From: Planctomycetaceae bacterium
GTDB taxonomy: Bacteria > Planctomycetota > Planctomycetia > Pirellulales > Thermoguttaceae
Direction: 5' to 3'
DNA: 45,131 bases
Assembly: GCA_012719125.1 (NCBI GenBank)
Contig: JAAYAY010000314.1
Coordinates: 1-45,131 of the forward strand
Positions 9,956 through 17,651 of the stretch are shown here, one piece after another. Each line of letters starts with the position of its first letter. Within the stretch, counting starts at the first letter, position 1. The position numbers and the translations under genes were made by a program. Under the pieces are notes generated by a model. It was not told the DNA's origin. It saw only the letters and a list, made by a program, of their open reading frames with translations, and made no database searches.

Positions 9956-10021
9956 GTTAACACGAGCCCCCAAGCCAAGCTTGAATTCACAAGGGATGGC
10001 CTGCTTCCACCTGGCGACTAC

Positions 10022-10528
10022 GTGATGTCACTGCAGCAACTGCGTGAATCATTGCTCGTTACGGGGCCCCAAGATATCTCTGAACATGTGAATTGGGATG
10101 TAGGTTGGCGACGCAAGCTTGTCGAAAACCTCACGGTCCTTGTAGATCAGCTCTGGCGTGTCGGCATAACGGAGATCTTCATCGACGGCTCGTTCGTGGA
10201 GGACAAAAATCACCCCAACGACATCGACGGCTACTTTGAGTGCGAATTGGAGTACTTGGCGAGTGGCGAGTTGCAGCGCGATCTGAATCTGCTCGACACG
10301 CACAAGATCTGGACTTGGGATTCAGCAAGCCGCAGGGCTTATCGCGGTTACCCAAAACGTCAGCTTCCAATGTGGCATGTCTATCGAATTGAACTCTATC
10401 CACATTACGGTCAGCTTTGCGGAATTCGTGACAAGTACGGTCACGAGTTGGAGTTTCCATCTGCTTTCCGTCGTTCCAGGCGAAACGGTGAACCTCGCGG
10501 TATCATCAAGATAGGAAGGACGTCATGA
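10022..10528 (+). CDS. Nucleotidyltransferase-like protein (putative toxin-like partner)
   Basis: The product has 168 residues from the GTG at 10022; an ATG at 10025 is an equally good start. Residues 56-69 read GSFVEDKNHPNDID, which fits the nucleotidyltransferase signature G-S-x(9)-D-x-D with Asp67 and Asp69 as metal ligands. I believe such proteins fall in a DUF6932-like group, but I could not check. The enzyme would transfer a nucleotide to a protein, RNA or small molecule. It overlaps the following XRE gene by ATGA, and the two share one promoter with operator-like repeats. The arrangement resembles toxin-antitoxin modules of the nucleotidyltransferase type. Codon use and GC look lower than in the neighbouring groEL, which fits acquired DNA. 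Confidence 0.72.
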   Translation: MMSLQQLRESLLVTGPQDISEHVNWDVGWRRKLVENLTVLVDQLWRVGITEIFIDGSFVEDKNHPNDIDGYFECELEYLASGELQRDLNLLDTHKIWTWDSASRRAYRGYPKRQLPMWHVYRIELYPHYGQLCGIRDKYGHELEFPSAFRRSRRNGEPRGIIKIGRTS

Positions 10529-10962
10529 TTCGTAACGAGACCGAGTACCGCGAAGCGGTTGGGCGAATTGCCGGAGAATCTCAGCGTCTCGAAGAGCAGG
10601 CAGAGAAGCTCAGAGAGATGGGACTCGATTCCCGGGAGATCCGACGCGCCATGGCTCCCATGATCTCTTTCCACGAACAACTCAAGGAGGAGATAGAATT
10701 CTATGAGAAACTCTGCCGAGGGGAATTCGAGGAGGTCCACAATTTCAATGGACTGGGCCAACTTTTGATTGCCCTGAGGATCGCCAAGGGGGTGAAACAG
10801 CGCGAACTGGCGGAGCGTCTGGGCAGTCACGAATCGCAGGTCTCCCGAGACGAGCGAAACGAGTACCATGGCATCACGATTGATCGTGCCGCCCGCATTC
10901 TGGACGCCCTCGGTGTGGAACTCGTGACCAAGGTCCAGATGGCTACCCACGGCGCGCCCTGA
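10525..10962 (+). CDS. XRE-family helix-turn-helix regulator (putative antitoxin)
   Basis: The 145-residue product has an N-terminal helical, probably coiled-coil region (about 15-65, rich in Glu and Arg). A helix-turn-helix domain follows (about 78-138) with LIALRIAKGVKQRELAERLG, the recognition helix around HESQVSRDERNE, and ARILDALGVEL. The ATG at 10525 overlaps the stop of the previous gene and has AGGAAGGA upstream, so translation is probably coupled. By family analogy it binds the inverted repeats at 9929-9949 and represses the pair. If the first gene is a toxin, this would be the antitoxin; the alternative is an ordinary regulator of a small enzyme. Confidence 0.8.
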   Translation: MIRNETEYREAVGRIAGESQRLEEQAEKLREMGLDSREIRRAMAPMISFHEQLKEEIEFYEKLCRGEFEEVHNFNGLGQLLIALRIAKGVKQRELAERLGSHESQVSRDERNEYHGITIDRAARILDALGVELVTKVQMATHGAP

Positions 10963-11021
10963 AGGGCAGCGATCTCATTCGTCAGTTGTCGAACCTTGGC
11001 TTCTTCGTTTCAGATTTCTTC

Positions 11022-11861
11022 TCAGGGCTTCTCGCCCCCGCGTAGTCGCCGCTCGATATCGTCGATGCACTGGAGCAGATCGGCGATGCTGTCGACCACA
11101 TAGTGGGCCCCGGCTTGGGCCAACTTGTCTGCCGAACGATCGATGTGCCGGCGGCGTTCCGCATCATCCAGCGCGTTGAACTCGTCGAGATTCAACCCCA
11201 CTTCGTTTCCGGTGGCCGATACGGCCACCGTCCAGGCCCCGCCGTTCAGACCCGCCAGGATGCCGGGCACGGTGTCGTCGACCTTGACCAGCGATTCGAC
11301 GGGGAAAGCGTTCAGTTGCCGCGCGCACTCCAGCAGCATCCACGGAGCAGGACGCCCCTGCGGCACCTCCGACGCGCAGACGGTCACGTCGGGTGTATAG
11401 CCGAGCGCCTTGGCATGGGGCAGCAGGGCGTCCATGATCTCGCGGCTGTAGCCGGTCGTCGATGCGATTCCGATCCCACGCCGGCGCAGCGCCGCCATCG
11501 TCTCCAGGCAACCCGGTATCAGTGCCGAGTGCTCGACCACCGACCGCGTCTGGAGCGGAACGGACTGCGTGTACATGGCGTCGATGTCGCTTTTTTGCGG
11601 GGGGCGACCGTGGACCTTCTCCCACTGCTGGCGGACGGCCGGCATCTCGCAGATCAGGCGGATGTGGTCGCGCTTCTGCGTTCCCATCGGCTCGCGAGCC
11701 TGGGCCGGCGTGATCGACATGCCCTGTTGACGAAACACTTCCACAAACACCATCACCGGCGAGCAGCATCCGAAGTCGACCGTCGTGCCGGCCCAATCGA
11801 AAACGACCGCTCGAACGGGCCCCCGGTAAGATCGCCGAAAAACAAACGGAGAGTTGGTCAT
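11022..11861 (-). CDS. phnX: Phosphonoacetaldehyde hydrolase
   Basis: The 279-residue product is a HAD-superfamily enzyme. FDWAGTTVDFG carries the nucleophile Asp22, and PMGTQKRDHIR carries Lys63, the Schiff-base lysine that distinguishes PhnX from other HAD hydrolases. VDDTVPGILAG is the late acidic motif, and a C-terminal VVDSIADLL closes the domain. PhnX splits phosphonoacetaldehyde into acetaldehyde and phosphate, the last step of 2-aminoethylphosphonate breakdown in the cytoplasm. It lies 38 nt downstream of an alcohol dehydrogenase gene of the type repeatedly found with phosphonate genes. The transaminase PhnW that would supply its substrate is not in the window. Confidence 0.93.
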   Translation of the reverse strand: MTNSPFVFRRSYRGPVRAVVFDWAGTTVDFGCCSPVMVFVEVFRQQGMSITPAQAREPMGTQKRDHIRLICEMPAVRQQWEKVHGRPPQKSDIDAMYTQSVPLQTRSVVEHSALIPGCLETMAALRRRGIGIASTTGYSREIMDALLPHAKALGYTPDVTVCASEVPQGRPAPWMLLECARQLNAFPVESLVKVDDTVPGILAGLNGGAWTVAVSATGNEVGLNLDEFNALDDAERRRHIDRSADKLAQAGAHYVVDSIADLLQCIDDIERRLRGGEKP

Positions 11862-11899
11862 CTGAGCAGATTCCTCTTAGAGTTGTACGGTCCGCTTGG

Positions 11900-13012
11900 C
11901 TAATCGAACTGGCGAGGCACGACCGCTACCCGGCAGAATCGTCCGGTCGCGGCGCTGCGAAACGCCTCCGCCGCTTCCTCCAACTCGAAATGCTCGCCGA
12001 CCAGGTCGCCGAACGGATAGACGTCGAAGCTCTTGTCGAGGAAGCGAATCGCCGCATCAAGGTCCTCCGGCCAATAGTTGTGAACGCCGCGGATCGTGAT
12101 CAGATTCTTCACCACGTGTTCCATGGGAACGCCCGCCAGCCGCGAGGGCAAGGCTCCGCCGACAAGCACGTAAACCGCTCCCAAACCCAGCATGGGGAGA
12201 CCTGTTTCCAAGGCTTCGGGAGCCCCCGACATTTCCAGGGCGACGTCGATCCGGCCGCGATCGGTGACGTTGCGAACGACCTCGTCCAGCCTCGTCTTCC
12301 CGGCCAGGATGGTTGTCGTGGCGCCAAATCGCTCGGCGAGCGACAGGCGGTCGGCCGCCGTGTCGGCGACCAGCACCGATCGTGCCCCGGCCTGGTTCGC
12401 CATGGCGCAGGCAAGCAGCCCCAGAGCGCCGGCTCCCTGGATCAGGACGGCTCGATCCCGGATCGAGCCCGCCAGACGCAATGCGGCGGCAACCGTAGCG
12501 CCCGCACACGTGGCCAGTGCAGCCACGCCGTCCGGCAAACGCTCGGGCACCCGGCAAACCGTCGTACCGCGCCGAAGATGGCAAACGTCGGCCAAGCCTC
12601 CGGCGAAGGGGGCCGCCTCATCCAACCGCTGATGGCCGTACTTGAACAGTGACACGCATTTCTGAGGCAAACCGCCAAGGCACCGCGGACAACTGCCGCA
12701 GTGCGCCATGACGCTCCAACAAATCCGGTCGCCCACCTGCAGCTTGTTGCCGGCGTAGTCGAGCACTTCCTCATTGGCCGGCAGAGCGAGCGCCGTGCCT
12801 GTGATCTCGTGGCCCAGGATGCAGGGACAGGGCGTCGATCGGCGTCCGAAGAAGCTGTGCAAATCGCTGCCGCAGAGGGTGCAGCAACGGATCTTGACGA
12901 GGAGTTCGCCGGATTGCAGGGCCGGCGGCGGGTAATGCCGCACCTCCAGCGGCCGGTCCGGGGCGGAGAACACGACCGCCCGGTAACGATCGGTTGGCAT
13001 ATCCACAGTCAT
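11900..13012 (-). CDS. Zinc-dependent alcohol dehydrogenase, phosphonate-catabolism type
   Basis: The product has 370 residues from the ATG at 13012; a second ATG at 13000 is possible and neither has a strong ribosome site. The catalytic-zinc region shows CTLCGSDLH and GHEI. The structural zinc site CGSCPRCLGGLPQKC has four cysteines. The NAD-binding Rossmann turn is IQGAGALGLLA. Medium-chain dehydrogenases of this subgroup are described as phosphonate-catabolism associated (TIGR03366, HpnZ), and here it is the first gene of a pair with phnX. A likely role is oxidation or reduction of an alcohol or aldehyde made during phosphonate breakdown, possibly removal of the acetaldehyde released by PhnX. 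The exact substrate is not established. An inverted repeat lies 37 nt upstream. Confidence 0.85.
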   Translation of the reverse strand: MTVDMPTDRYRAVVFSAPDRPLEVRHYPPPALQSGELLVKIRCCTLCGSDLHSFFGRRSTPCPCILGHEITGTALALPANEEVLDYAGNKLQVGDRICWSVMAHCGSCPRCLGGLPQKCVSLFKYGHQRLDEAAPFAGGLADVCHLRRGTTVCRVPERLPDGVAALATCAGATVAAALRLAGSIRDRAVLIQGAGALGLLACAMANQAGARSVLVADTAADRLSLAERFGATTTILAGKTRLDEVVRNVTDRGRIDVALEMSGAPEALETGLPMLGLGAVYVLVGGALPSRLAGVPMEHVVKNLITIRGVHNYWPEDLDAAIRFLDKSFDVYPFGDLVGEHFELEEAAEAFRSAATGRFCRVAVVPRQFD

Positions 13013-13048
13013 GGCAAGATTGTTTCTGGTATCGTGGCTCGAGATTTC

Positions 13049-13065
13049 TGCGCACGGTGTGCGCA
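13049..13065 (-). promoter_or_regulatory. Candidate operator of the phosphonate gene pair
   Basis: TGCGCAC (13049-13055) and GTGCGCA (13059-13065) form a perfect 7-bp inverted repeat with a 3-nt centre, 37 nt ahead of the dehydrogenase start. Size and position suit a dimeric transcription factor. No regulator gene lies beside the operon. Confidence 0.4.
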
Positions 13066-13193
13066 TGTTCTTGTGAAGTTCGGGTTGCGGGCTCGCCCCG
13101 CTTCAGGTTGGGCGCCCGGACCATAAGGCCGATTGTAATCTGCCGGCCCGGGCCTTGCCATCGGCCCCCAACAGGCCGGGCAGACTCGCAAGC

Positions 13194-13221
13194 TTGCATC
13201 TCGTCCCGCTGGTGTTATGCT
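13194..13221 (+). promoter_or_regulatory. Promoter of the DUF1080 gene
   Basis: TTGCAT (13194-13199) and TATGCT (13216-13221) are spaced by 16 nt, about 47 nt before the start codon at 13268. Both boxes match the housekeeping consensus at four or five of six positions. Confidence 0.45.
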
Positions 13222-13267
13222 GGAATCACGTTCGCACGAGATTCTTGCTTCACGCCAAAGGAACCGT

Positions 13268-14116
13268 ATGATGAAATCCTACTGTCGGTGTTCTTCTCTT
13301 CTTTCCGGAATCTGTCTGATCCTGTCGATTACCTGCGCAACCTCCGGCGCCGCCGAGCAATCGCAACCGATCAGCCCGACCGACGGCGTCATCAAGCTGT
13401 TCAACGGCAAGGATCTCAGCGGGCTCTACGTCTTCATGCAGGACACCAAATATGAAGATCCGCGCCGGGTGTTCACCGTTCACGACGGCTTGTTGCACAT
13501 CTCGGGCGATGGTTTCGGCGGCATCTGCACGAAGAAGGAATACGGCAACTATCACATGATCTGCGAGTTCAAATGGGGCGAGCGCACTTGGGGCAAGCGA
13601 GAGGACCGCGCCCGAGACTCCGGCGCGCTCGTCCACTGCACGGGTCCCGACGGCGCTTACTCCGGCATCTGGATGGCGTGTATCGAAGCCCAGATTATCG
13701 AAGGCGGCGTGGGCGATATCCTGGTTGTGCCCGGCAAGGACGACAACGGCCAGCCGATCCCCCTTTCTCTGACCGCCGACGTCGTCAAGGACCGCGACGG
13801 CGAAACCGTCTGGAGTGCCGAGGGCCGACCCCAGGTCTTCACCCGCGGGCGCATCAACTGGTGGGGCCGGGACCCCGATTGGAAAGATGAACTCGGCTTC
13901 CGCGGCCCCAAAGACGTGGAGAAACCGCACGGCGAGTGGAACCGCATGGAGGTCATCTGCGATCACGACCGCATCACGGTCAAGGTGAACGGAACGGTCG
14001 TCAATCGCGGCTACGACGCCGTGCCCCAAGCCGGCAAGCTCACCATTCAGACCGAACTGGCCGAGATCTTCGTCCGCCGCTGGGAACTGTGGCCCCTCGG
14101 CAAGGCGCCGGAGTAG
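13268..14116 (+). CDS. Secreted DUF1080 (3-keto-disaccharide hydrolase) family protein
   Basis: The ATG at 13268 (with another directly after it at 13271) is chosen because AAAGGA lies 5-6 nt upstream and a Sec signal peptide follows (LLSGICLILSITCATSGAA). The mature part shows the family entry motif GVIKLFNGKDLSGLYVF, then DGLLHISGDGFGGICTK, YHMICEFKWGE, SGALVHCTGPDG and a closing EIFVRRWELWPL. DUF1080 domains have a concanavalin-like fold. Some members hydrolyse 3-keto-sugars, and planctomycetes have very many of them. The likely location is the periplasm or cell surface. The product has 282 residues. It is monocistronic and convergent with the downstream NtrC-type gene. Confidence 0.88.
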   Translation: MMKSYCRCSSLLSGICLILSITCATSGAAEQSQPISPTDGVIKLFNGKDLSGLYVFMQDTKYEDPRRVFTVHDGLLHISGDGFGGICTKKEYGNYHMICEFKWGERTWGKREDRARDSGALVHCTGPDGAYSGIWMACIEAQIIEGGVGDILVVPGKDDNGQPIPLSLTADVVKDRDGETVWSAEGRPQVFTRGRINWWGRDPDWKDELGFRGPKDVEKPHGEWNRMEVICDHDRITVKVNGTVVNRGYDAVPQAGKLTIQTELAEIFVRRWELWPLGKAPE

Positions 14117-14142
14117 GCAACCGACGACCTCCCGGTGGAAGC

Positions 14143-14271
14143 GGGAATGATGGAATGACGAAGCTCATCGAGAGTCTTCAACGAAAGCAACGCGGCGGCG
14201 ATTGGAGGGACTCATTTGCAGACGAAGCCCCGCCACAGAAATGACCGTTGCAGCATCATTCCATCATTCCC
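14143..14271. repeat. Perfect 16-bp inverted repeat between convergent genes
   Basis: GGGAATGATGGAATGA at 14143-14158 is the exact reverse complement of TCATTCCATCATTCCC at 14256-14271, with 97 nt between them. The right copy overlaps the stop codon of the NtrC-type gene. The GGGAATGAYGGA wording is shared with the repeat at 37303-37428, so it may belong to a dispersed planctomycete repeat family. It could also act as a two-way terminator. Confidence 0.6.
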
Positions 14272-15703
14272 CGCCGCCACCCGCCCGAATCCCGTGTTTC
14301 CGCATCAGGGCGTGGAAGTTGGTCCGCTGCATCCCGACGGCCTCGGCGGCACGGCTGACGTTGCCGCTGTGGCGGTCCAGCATCTCGGTAACAAACCGCT
14401 GCTCCAGTTGTGCCGCGGCCGCCTCGCGAACCTCCTGTTTCAAACGCTTCAGTTCCTCCCAAGTGTCGGGAACAGACGTCACCGCCGTCAGAACGGGCGT
14501 CTGCCGGATCTCGCCGGGCAGGTGCCGCGGCTCGATCACGGTCCCGTCGCTGAGAATCGCCATCCGTTCCACGATATTTCGCAACTCGCGGACGTTGCCC
14601 GGCCACGAGTAGCCCTCCATCATCTGCATGGCCTCGGGCGAGAACCGCTTCGGTTCGATATCTATCATCCGGCAATATCGATCGAGAAACGCCATGGCGA
14701 GAAGCGGGATGTCGCTGTCGCGCTGCCGTAAGGGCGGCAGGAAGATCGGCACCACGTTGAGCCGATAGTAGAGATCCTCGCGGAACGTGCCCTCGCGCAC
14801 CAGGTCCGCCAGGTCGCGGTTGGTCGCCGCAATCAGACGGATATCGATCGCCTGCTCCTCCGTGTCGCCGACCCGTTTCACCCGGCGGCTCTCCAAGGCG
14901 CGGAGCAGCTTGCCCTGGGTTTCCATACTGATGTTGGCCACTTCGTCGAGAAACAGCGTTCCTCCGTGGGCCGCTTCGAACAGCCCCTGCTTGGCCGCAA
15001 ACGCGCCCGTGAAAGAACCCTTCACGTGGCCGAACAACTCGCTTTCGAGCAGCGTGGGGGCGAGCGAGCTGCAATCGCAGGCCAGCAGGGCCTGTTCCTT
15101 GCGCCGGCTGAGCCGGTGGATCGCCCGCACGACGATCTCTTTGCCGGTGCCGCTCTCGCCCGTCACCAGCACCGTTCCCTCCGTGGGGGCGACCCGCCGC
15201 ACCAGGCCGAATACTCGCTCCATGGCCCGGCTCTCGCCCAGGATTCCCTCGAACCCTTGTTGCACTTCCAGCTCTCGGCGCAGGGCCGCGTTCTCGCGAA
15301 TCAAGGCCGACTTCTCCCCGACCCGCCCCACAAGCAATTTCAACTCGTCGGGCGTGAACGGCTTGCTCAGATAGTCGGCCGCCCCGTGCTTCATCGCCTC
15401 GACCGCCGTTTCCACCGTCGAATGGCCCGTGATGATCACCACCTCGCTGGCAACGCCGGCGGCCTTGACGTGTTTGAGGATCTCGAGCCCGCCCAACCCT
15501 TCCATCTTCAGATCGAGCAGGATGATGTCGAAGTCGCCCGACAGGGCCGTCTCCAGACCGACGTGAGGATCCTGGCAGGTCTCCACTTCGTAGCCCAGCG
15601 GTCGCAGGGCTCGGGCGCAGCCGAGGCCTATATAGGTCTCGTCGTCGATAACCAGAATCCGTTGATGCCGCGCCGGACTCTCCGGCACCGGTGTCGCCGC
15701 CAT
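14264..15703 (-). CDS. Sigma-54-dependent response regulator, NtrC family
   Basis: The ATG at 15703 with GGGAG 8 nt upstream gives 479 residues; a GTG at 15727 is an alternative. The receiver domain (about 15-130) has the acidic pair DD at 20-21, the phosphoacceptor Asp64 (ILLDLKM) and Lys114 (YLSKPF). The AAA+ domain has Walker A GESGTGKE (182-189), Walker B GGTLFLDEV, an arginine-finger region and the sigma-54 contact loop, which reads GSFTGA instead of the usual GAFTGA (229-234). The C-terminus is a Fis-like helix-turn-helix (NVSRAAEAVGMQRTNFHALM). Phosphorylation would switch on open-complex formation at sigma-54 promoters. No histidine kinase gene is adjacent, so its partner is elsewhere. 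Confidence 0.93.
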   Translation of the reverse strand: MAATPVPESPARHQRILVIDDETYIGLGCARALRPLGYEVETCQDPHVGLETALSGDFDIILLDLKMEGLGGLEILKHVKAAGVASEVVIITGHSTVETAVEAMKHGAADYLSKPFTPDELKLLVGRVGEKSALIRENAALRRELEVQQGFEGILGESRAMERVFGLVRRVAPTEGTVLVTGESGTGKEIVVRAIHRLSRRKEQALLACDCSSLAPTLLESELFGHVKGSFTGAFAAKQGLFEAAHGGTLFLDEVANISMETQGKLLRALESRRVKRVGDTEEQAIDIRLIAATNRDLADLVREGTFREDLYYRLNVVPIFLPPLRQRDSDIPLLAMAFLDRYCRMIDIEPKRFSPEAMQMMEGYSWPGNVRELRNIVERMAILSDGTVIEPRHLPGEIRQTPVLTAVTSVPDTWEELKRLKQEVREAAAAQLEQRFVTEMLDRHSGNVSRAAEAVGMQRTNFHALMRKHGIRAGGGGE

Positions 15704-15859
15704 GGTGCACTCCCAATCCCGATTCACACTCGCCCCAATCCTTGATTCTTCCCCATGACCCTCGGGCCATCAAGGCCGGGTGGCCTGATCGTCGACCGGT
15801 ACACGGAAACAGTCGCCAAAAGGCTGCATCCGGAACGGCTTTCTCCCGCTTCGGGACGG

Positions 15860-15888
15860 TTGTTCCGAAGAGGCGACTGGTCTATACT
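15860..15888 (+). promoter_or_regulatory. Promoter of the DUF1559-fusion gene
   Basis: TTGTTC (15860-15865) and TATACT (15883-15888) are spaced by exactly 17 nt and lie about 120 nt ahead of the start codon at 16008. The region is shared with the divergent response regulator gene. Confidence 0.5.
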
Positions 15889-16007
15889 ACTTTGCCGGGA
15901 TGGGTTCGTGCCCCCCCTGCAACAAGGAGAAGGGGTCGCAGGGGCTTTTCGGGCGATCCGGTGGTTTCAGAAATGCGTTCACAATTCTTGCGGATGGAGG
16001 TGGGAAA

Positions 16008-17648
16008 ATGACTTGGTCTGTAAGGCATGTTACCCCGGGACATCTCGTCCTGGCCTGGTTGAGTTTGGCGTGTTTCACGCCGTCGGTTGGCGCCCAGGGG
16101 CCCCCAGCCTCCGCAGCGCTCGACCTCTCCTATGTGACGCCCAACGCAGTGGCTGCCGTAGTAGCATTCCCGAGCCGTGTGCTCAAAGCGCCTGGAATGG
16201 AGATTCTGCCTCACGAGGTCCTCGCGGCCGTCGGCGAACGGGATCTGGGGATGAACCCCGCCGACGTGGACCAGATCATGGTCGTGGCGGAAGTCGCGGA
16301 CGGGCCTCCCATGGTCGCGGGTGTGGTGCGGTTCGCCAAGCCCTACCAACTCGCCGGCCTGCTGCCCAAACTGGCGGCGAACACGACCCCCGGTGACCTC
16401 GACGGCAAGCCCTACCTGCAGGCCGCCGGCCCCATGGAACCGAGCCTCTTCATGCCCGACGACCGCACGCTGCTGATCGGCATGGGCCCGATGATCGAGA
16501 AGATGGTGGCCAACGCCAAACAGCCGGCCGCCGGGCCGCTCAGCAAGCTGCTGTCCTCCACGCGCACTACGGACGACGCGACGGCCGTCGCGGTCATGGA
16601 GCCGGTTCGTGAAATGCTCGGCGGCATGCTGGCAACGGCTCCCGTGCCCCCGCCGCTGGAAGACGTCAAGCAACTCCCTGAACTCATCCAAGCGGCCAAG
16701 ATCGAGCTGCAAGTGACGGGAACGCCTCGCGGCTCCGTCGTCGTTCTGGCACCGGACGAAGCCAAGGCCCAGCAGTTGGAATCCCTCATCAACAAGGCGA
16801 TCGACTTCGGGCGCGAGATGTCGCTGCAGGAAGTATCGAAAAACATGGGCGAGTCGGACGACCCGGTCGATCAGGCCATGGTCCAGTACATGGTCCGCTT
16901 CAATGAATACCTCTTCGACATGTTCCGGCCCCAACGCAACGGCACCGCCCTGAGCGTCACGCAAGGCGGCGAGAGGACCATTCACATGGCCACGACGGGC
17001 ACCCTCGTGGCCCTGCTACTGCCCGCCGTCCAGGCGGCCCGTGAGGCGGCCCGGCGATCGATGGGGTCGAACAACCTCAAGCAGATCGCGCTGGCAATGC
17101 ACAATCACCATGACGTCCACAGGGAGTTCCCTGCCCAGGCGATTACCGACGGTTCGGGCAAACCCCTGCTGAGTTGGCGAGTGAAACTGCTGCCGTTCGT
17201 CGAGGAAGACGGCCTGTACAAGGAGTTTCATCTCGACGAGCCCTGGGATAGCCCCCACAACAAGGCACTCATCGCCAGGATGCCGGCCGTCTATGCTCGA
17301 CCCGGCAACGACCCCAGCTCGGGCACGACGCCTTACCTGGCGCCGATCGGCGAGGGTACCATGTGGAAAGCGGACAAGGGCACCAGGATGCCCGACATGC
17401 GCGACGGCACGTCGAACACGATCATGGTTGTCGAAGCCGAGGACAAGGCGGCCGTTCCGTGGACCAAGCCGGCGGACTGGCAGTTCGACCCGAACGACCC
17501 ATTGAAAGGCGTCGGCAACTCGCGCCCGGGCGGATTCCAGGCCGTCTTTGCCGACGGCAGCTCGCGTTTCATCTCCGCCACAATCGATGTGCGGACACTC
17601 AAAGCCCTGCTGACCATGGCCGGCGGCGAACAGCTTTCACCGTTCTGA
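16008..17648 (+). CDS. Secreted protein with C-terminal DUF1559 domain, no pilin N-terminus
   Basis: The product has 546 residues. The ATG at 16008 is preceded by GGAGGTGGG. Residues 1-29 are a Sec signal peptide ending in VGAQ. Residues about 35-325 are a domain I cannot name. The segment [17 protein letters not shown] appears only at about residues 334-350, in the middle of the protein. It opens a DUF1559-like domain with [28 protein letters not shown] and [13 protein letters not shown]. Normally this segment belongs to the pilin-like N-terminal helix after [14 protein letters not shown], which is missing here. The H-X9-DG motif reads R-X9-DG. It is probably a soluble or surface protein rather than a pseudopilin. 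Confidence 0.85.
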   Translation: MTWSVRHVTPGHLVLAWLSLACFTPSVGAQGPPASAALDLSYVTPNAVAAVVAFPSRVLKAPGMEILPHEVLAAVGERDLGMNPADVDQIMVVAEVADGPPMVAGVVRFAKPYQLAGLLPKLAANTTPGDLDGKPYLQAAGPMEPSLFMPDDRTLLIGMGPMIEKMVANAKQPAAGPLSKLLSSTRTTDDATAVAVMEPVREMLGGMLATAPVPPPLEDVKQLPELIQAAKIELQVTGTPRGSVVVLAPDEAKAQQLESLINKAIDFGREMSLQEVSKNMGESDDPVDQAMVQYMVRFNEYLFDMFRPQRNGTALSVTQGGERTIHMATTGTLVALLLPAVQAAREAARRSMGSNNLKQIALAMHNHHDVHREFPAQAITDGSGKPLLSWRVKLLPFVEEDGLYKEFHLDEPWDSPHNKALIARMPAVYARPGNDPSSGTTPYLAPIGEGTMWKADKGTRMPDMRDGTSNTIMVVEAEDKAAVPWTKPADWQFDPNDPLKGVGNSRPGGFQAVFADGSSRFISATIDVRTLKALLTMAGGEQLSPF

Positions 17649-17651
17649 GTC

